Below, in pieces: positions 6,346 to 7,624 of a stretch of 7,624 nt of DNA; within the stretch, counting starts at the first letter, position 1, and every line of letters starts with the position of its first letter. Position numbers and translations under genes: made by a program. The notes beneath the pieces are model-generated. The model did no database searches, had not been told where the DNA came from, and was given only the letters and a program-made list of their open reading frames with translations. Source of the stretch: Dehalococcoidia bacterium UBA1152 (GTDB taxonomy: Bacteria > Chloroflexota > Dehalococcoidia > Lucifugimonadales > UBA2962); the NCBI GenBank assembly GCA_002311285.1, contig DBZU01000046.1:1-7624 (forward strand), in the 5' to 3' direction.

Positions 6346-6370
6346 CATCCAAGCAAAAAGTCTTATAATT

Positions 6371-7450
6371 TTGAACCCACTTAAAAGCATACAAACTGGC
6401 AAGATCCAAACCGTATTAGGTCAAATCGAACCTAAGAGCCTAGGTTTTACGATTATGCACGAACACGTGTTATCTAGTTTGAATGCCTATAAAGCTAAAC
6501 CTGAAAATGCTTCTGATGTGGCCTGGGTAAATGCCCCCGTCGAATTTAACAACATTGGACAATTACATCTTAAAAAGTATATTAACCAAACCGCCTTGGA
6601 ATTAACCAATATAGATGATGCGATTTCAGAGGTGAATGAATTCAGGATTTCAGGTGGAAACTCGATTGTTGACACTACCAGCACAGGGATTGGTAGAGAC
6701 CCAAGAGGCTTAGCCTTGGTATCCAGAGCAACGGGCACCCATATTGTAATGGGATCAGGATACTACGTACCTCTATCTTACCCTGAAGGCACGAGATCAA
6801 AAAGCGAGAATGAACTTATAAGCGAAACTGTTTCCGATATAGTTCACGGTGTAAAAGACACTGGAATTAAAAGCGGCATTATTGGAGAAATTGGTTTAAT
6901 CGACCCAATCGATAAAGTGCAAGAACGTATACTAAGGTCAGCTGCTCAGGCCAGTAAAATTACGGGTTGCCCAATTACGATCCATCCTCCACTTAACGAT
7001 ACAGGAGCTCTCGATATAATGAAAATCCTACTAGATGAAGGCGTTGCTCCTAATAACATAATTATTGGCCACCTTGGAATGGCTATGGTAGATCAAGAAT
7101 CAGTCAAAGAACTTGGGTCTACTGGTTGTTATCTGCAGTATGATCATTTCGGATCTTTTGAAGACTCCCTTATGATTTACAAAGATAAGCCAGCTTTAGC
7201 ACAAAATGACAACGATCGACTCGAAAGTCTTAGGACTTTAGTAGAGCTCGGCTATGAGGATCGTTTGTTAGTTTCTCAGGATGTATGTATTCAGATCCAG
7301 CGAATTGAGTATGGCGGAAAGGGGTACGCGCATTTAGTCACTAACATTGCTGATAGGATGCTATCCAGGGGACTAGACAAAAGCGTAATAAAAAAAATAT
7401 TCATAGAAAACCCAGCCCGGATATTAACTTTTAAAAATGGGACGATATAA
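6371..7450 (+). CDS. Phosphotriesterase-family metal-dependent hydrolase
   Basis: A member of the phosphotriesterase (PTE) branch of the amidohydrolase superfamily; relatives include lactonases, PHP/YhfV and PTER. From TTG 6371 it is 359 residues, a normal family length. Landmarks: GKIQTVLGQI at 10-19, then H30-E-H32, DTTSTGIGRDP at 101-111, GIIGEIG with E173, TIHPP with H205, IIGHLGM with H234 and LLVSQD with D304. These six are the expected ligands of a two-metal site; E173 stands where PTE has a carboxylated lysine, as in PHP and PTER. The frame is open back to ATG 6266 (394 residues), but the extra 35 residues are AT-driven, unlike the family, and overlap a good promoter; no start has a clear Shine-Dalgarno. 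Substrate unknown: lactone or carboxylic ester hydrolysis is more likely than organophosphate cleavage. A second PTE-like gene follows after 3 bases. Confidence 0.85.
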   Translation: MNPLKSIQTGKIQTVLGQIEPKSLGFTIMHEHVLSSLNAYKAKPENASDVAWVNAPVEFNNIGQLHLKKYINQTALELTNIDDAISEVNEFRISGGNSIVDTTSTGIGRDPRGLALVSRATGTHIVMGSGYYVPLSYPEGTRSKSENELISETVSDIVHGVKDTGIKSGIIGEIGLIDPIDKVQERILRSAAQASKITGCPITIHPPLNDTGALDIMKILLDEGVAPNNIIIGHLGMAMVDQESVKELGSTGCYLQYDHFGSFEDSLMIYKDKPALAQNDNDRLESLRTLVELGYEDRLLVSQDVCIQIQRIEYGGKGYAHLVTNIADRMLSRGLDKSVIKKIFIENPARILTFKNGTI

Positions 7451-7453
7451 GTT

Positions 7454-7624
7454 ATGAGTGATATGGCTGGCATGGCTCAAACTGTTTTAGGGCCAGTTGC
7501 AGCAAATAAATTAGGCATTACTTTAATGCATGAACATCTATTGTTAGATTTAGACTGTTATTTTGATGAACCTGAAGCCGCATCAGAAAAGAAATTTATA
7601 GATGCTTCTTTAGAATTTAATCTA
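7454..7624 (+). CDS. Second phosphotriesterase-family hydrolase (N-terminal part)
   Basis: The first 57 residues of another PTE-family enzyme, cut by the right edge of the window. It shows AQTVLGPV at 8-15 and GITLMHEHLLLD at 21-32, the family's first-strand HxH metal motif with H26 and H28. The start at ATG 7454 lies three bases behind the stop of the preceding PTE-like gene, implying one transcript and probably coupled translation; GGGA at 7439-7442 is a weak Shine-Dalgarno. ATG 7463 and ATG 7472 are alternatives, the last giving a more typical N-terminus (MAQTVLGPV). After the HEH motif the sequence differs from its neighbour, so this looks like a paralogue with its own substrate rather than a recent duplicate. 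The metal ligands beyond the first strand lie outside the window. Confidence 0.8.
   Translation, partial: MSDMAGMAQTVLGPVAANKLGITLMHEHLLLDLDCYFDEPEAASEKKFIDASLEFNL

Larger units (their letters stand above)
6231..6370. other. Divergent promoter region between GcvPA-like and phosphotriesterase-like genes
   Basis: These 140 bases are much richer in A and T than the flanking genes and carry promoter matches in both directions. An open frame crosses them from ATG 6266, but its residues (Phe, Asn and Ile rich) precede the conserved start of the phosphotriesterase family and look like translated promoter DNA. No riboswitch or terminator was recognised. Confidence 0.55.

Noticed and set aside
6231..6370. 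A glycine riboswitch before the GcvPA-like gene
   Set aside because: Canonical glycine cleavage operons often have one, but the leader implied by the promoter is only about 40 AT-rich bases and shows no aptamer-like conserved cores.
6266..6370. A membrane anchor or signal peptide on the phosphotriesterase-like protein
   Set aside because: The Phe/Ile-rich stretch comes from AT-rich promoter DNA ahead of the likely start; it lacks a positively charged n-region followed by a clean hydrophobic core and cleavage site.
6371..7624. True organophosphate-degrading phosphotriesterase
   Set aside because: Glu replaces the carboxylated lysine and the context is metabolic; the PTE family is mostly lactonases and esterases of other function.

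Overview
The window is AT-rich (about 40% GC by eye), densely coding bacterial DNA holding a metabolic, probably catabolic, gene cluster. There are six complete protein genes and two cut by the window edges. I see no RNA gene, transposon or CRISPR array. The combination of a two-subunit P-protein (GcvPA/GcvPB type), an F420/FMN luciferase-like oxidoreductase, several amidohydrolase-superfamily enzymes and low GC suggests an uncultured marine Chloroflexota of the SAR202/Dehalococcoidia kind. This taxonomy is inferred from gene content only; no marker gene is present.

Layout. Positions 1-23 (minus) are the first codons of a divergent gene leaving the window. Positions 24-319 are a divergent intergenic region. 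Positions 320-2131 (plus) hold an Amidohydro_2-type TIM-barrel hydrolase and a luciferase-like monooxygenase-family oxidoreductase. They converge, with overlapping stop codons, on a three-gene minus-strand operon (6230 down to 2128): GcvPA-like subunit, GcvPB-like subunit, then an AcoX/COG3199-type ATP-NAD kinase-like protein. The first two overlap TGA/TTG by 4 bp, and the third follows after 18 bp from a GTG start. Positions 6231-6370 are a second divergent promoter region. From 6371 (plus) come two tandem phosphotriesterase-family metal hydrolases 3 bp apart; the second runs off the right edge.

How they may work together. The hydrolases resemble families that open lactones or cleave esters. 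The luciferase-like enzyme could oxidise or reduce an organic substrate, and the PLP-dependent GcvPAB pair would act on an amino acid. The most notable point is that both GcvP-like subunits keep the PLP lysine and overall fold signatures but have lost, at several matched places, motifs that are nearly invariant in true glycine decarboxylases. No H-, T- or L-protein gene accompanies them. I infer a paralogous PLP enzyme with a different substrate, possibly central to an undescribed pathway. The pathway assignment is a hypothesis.
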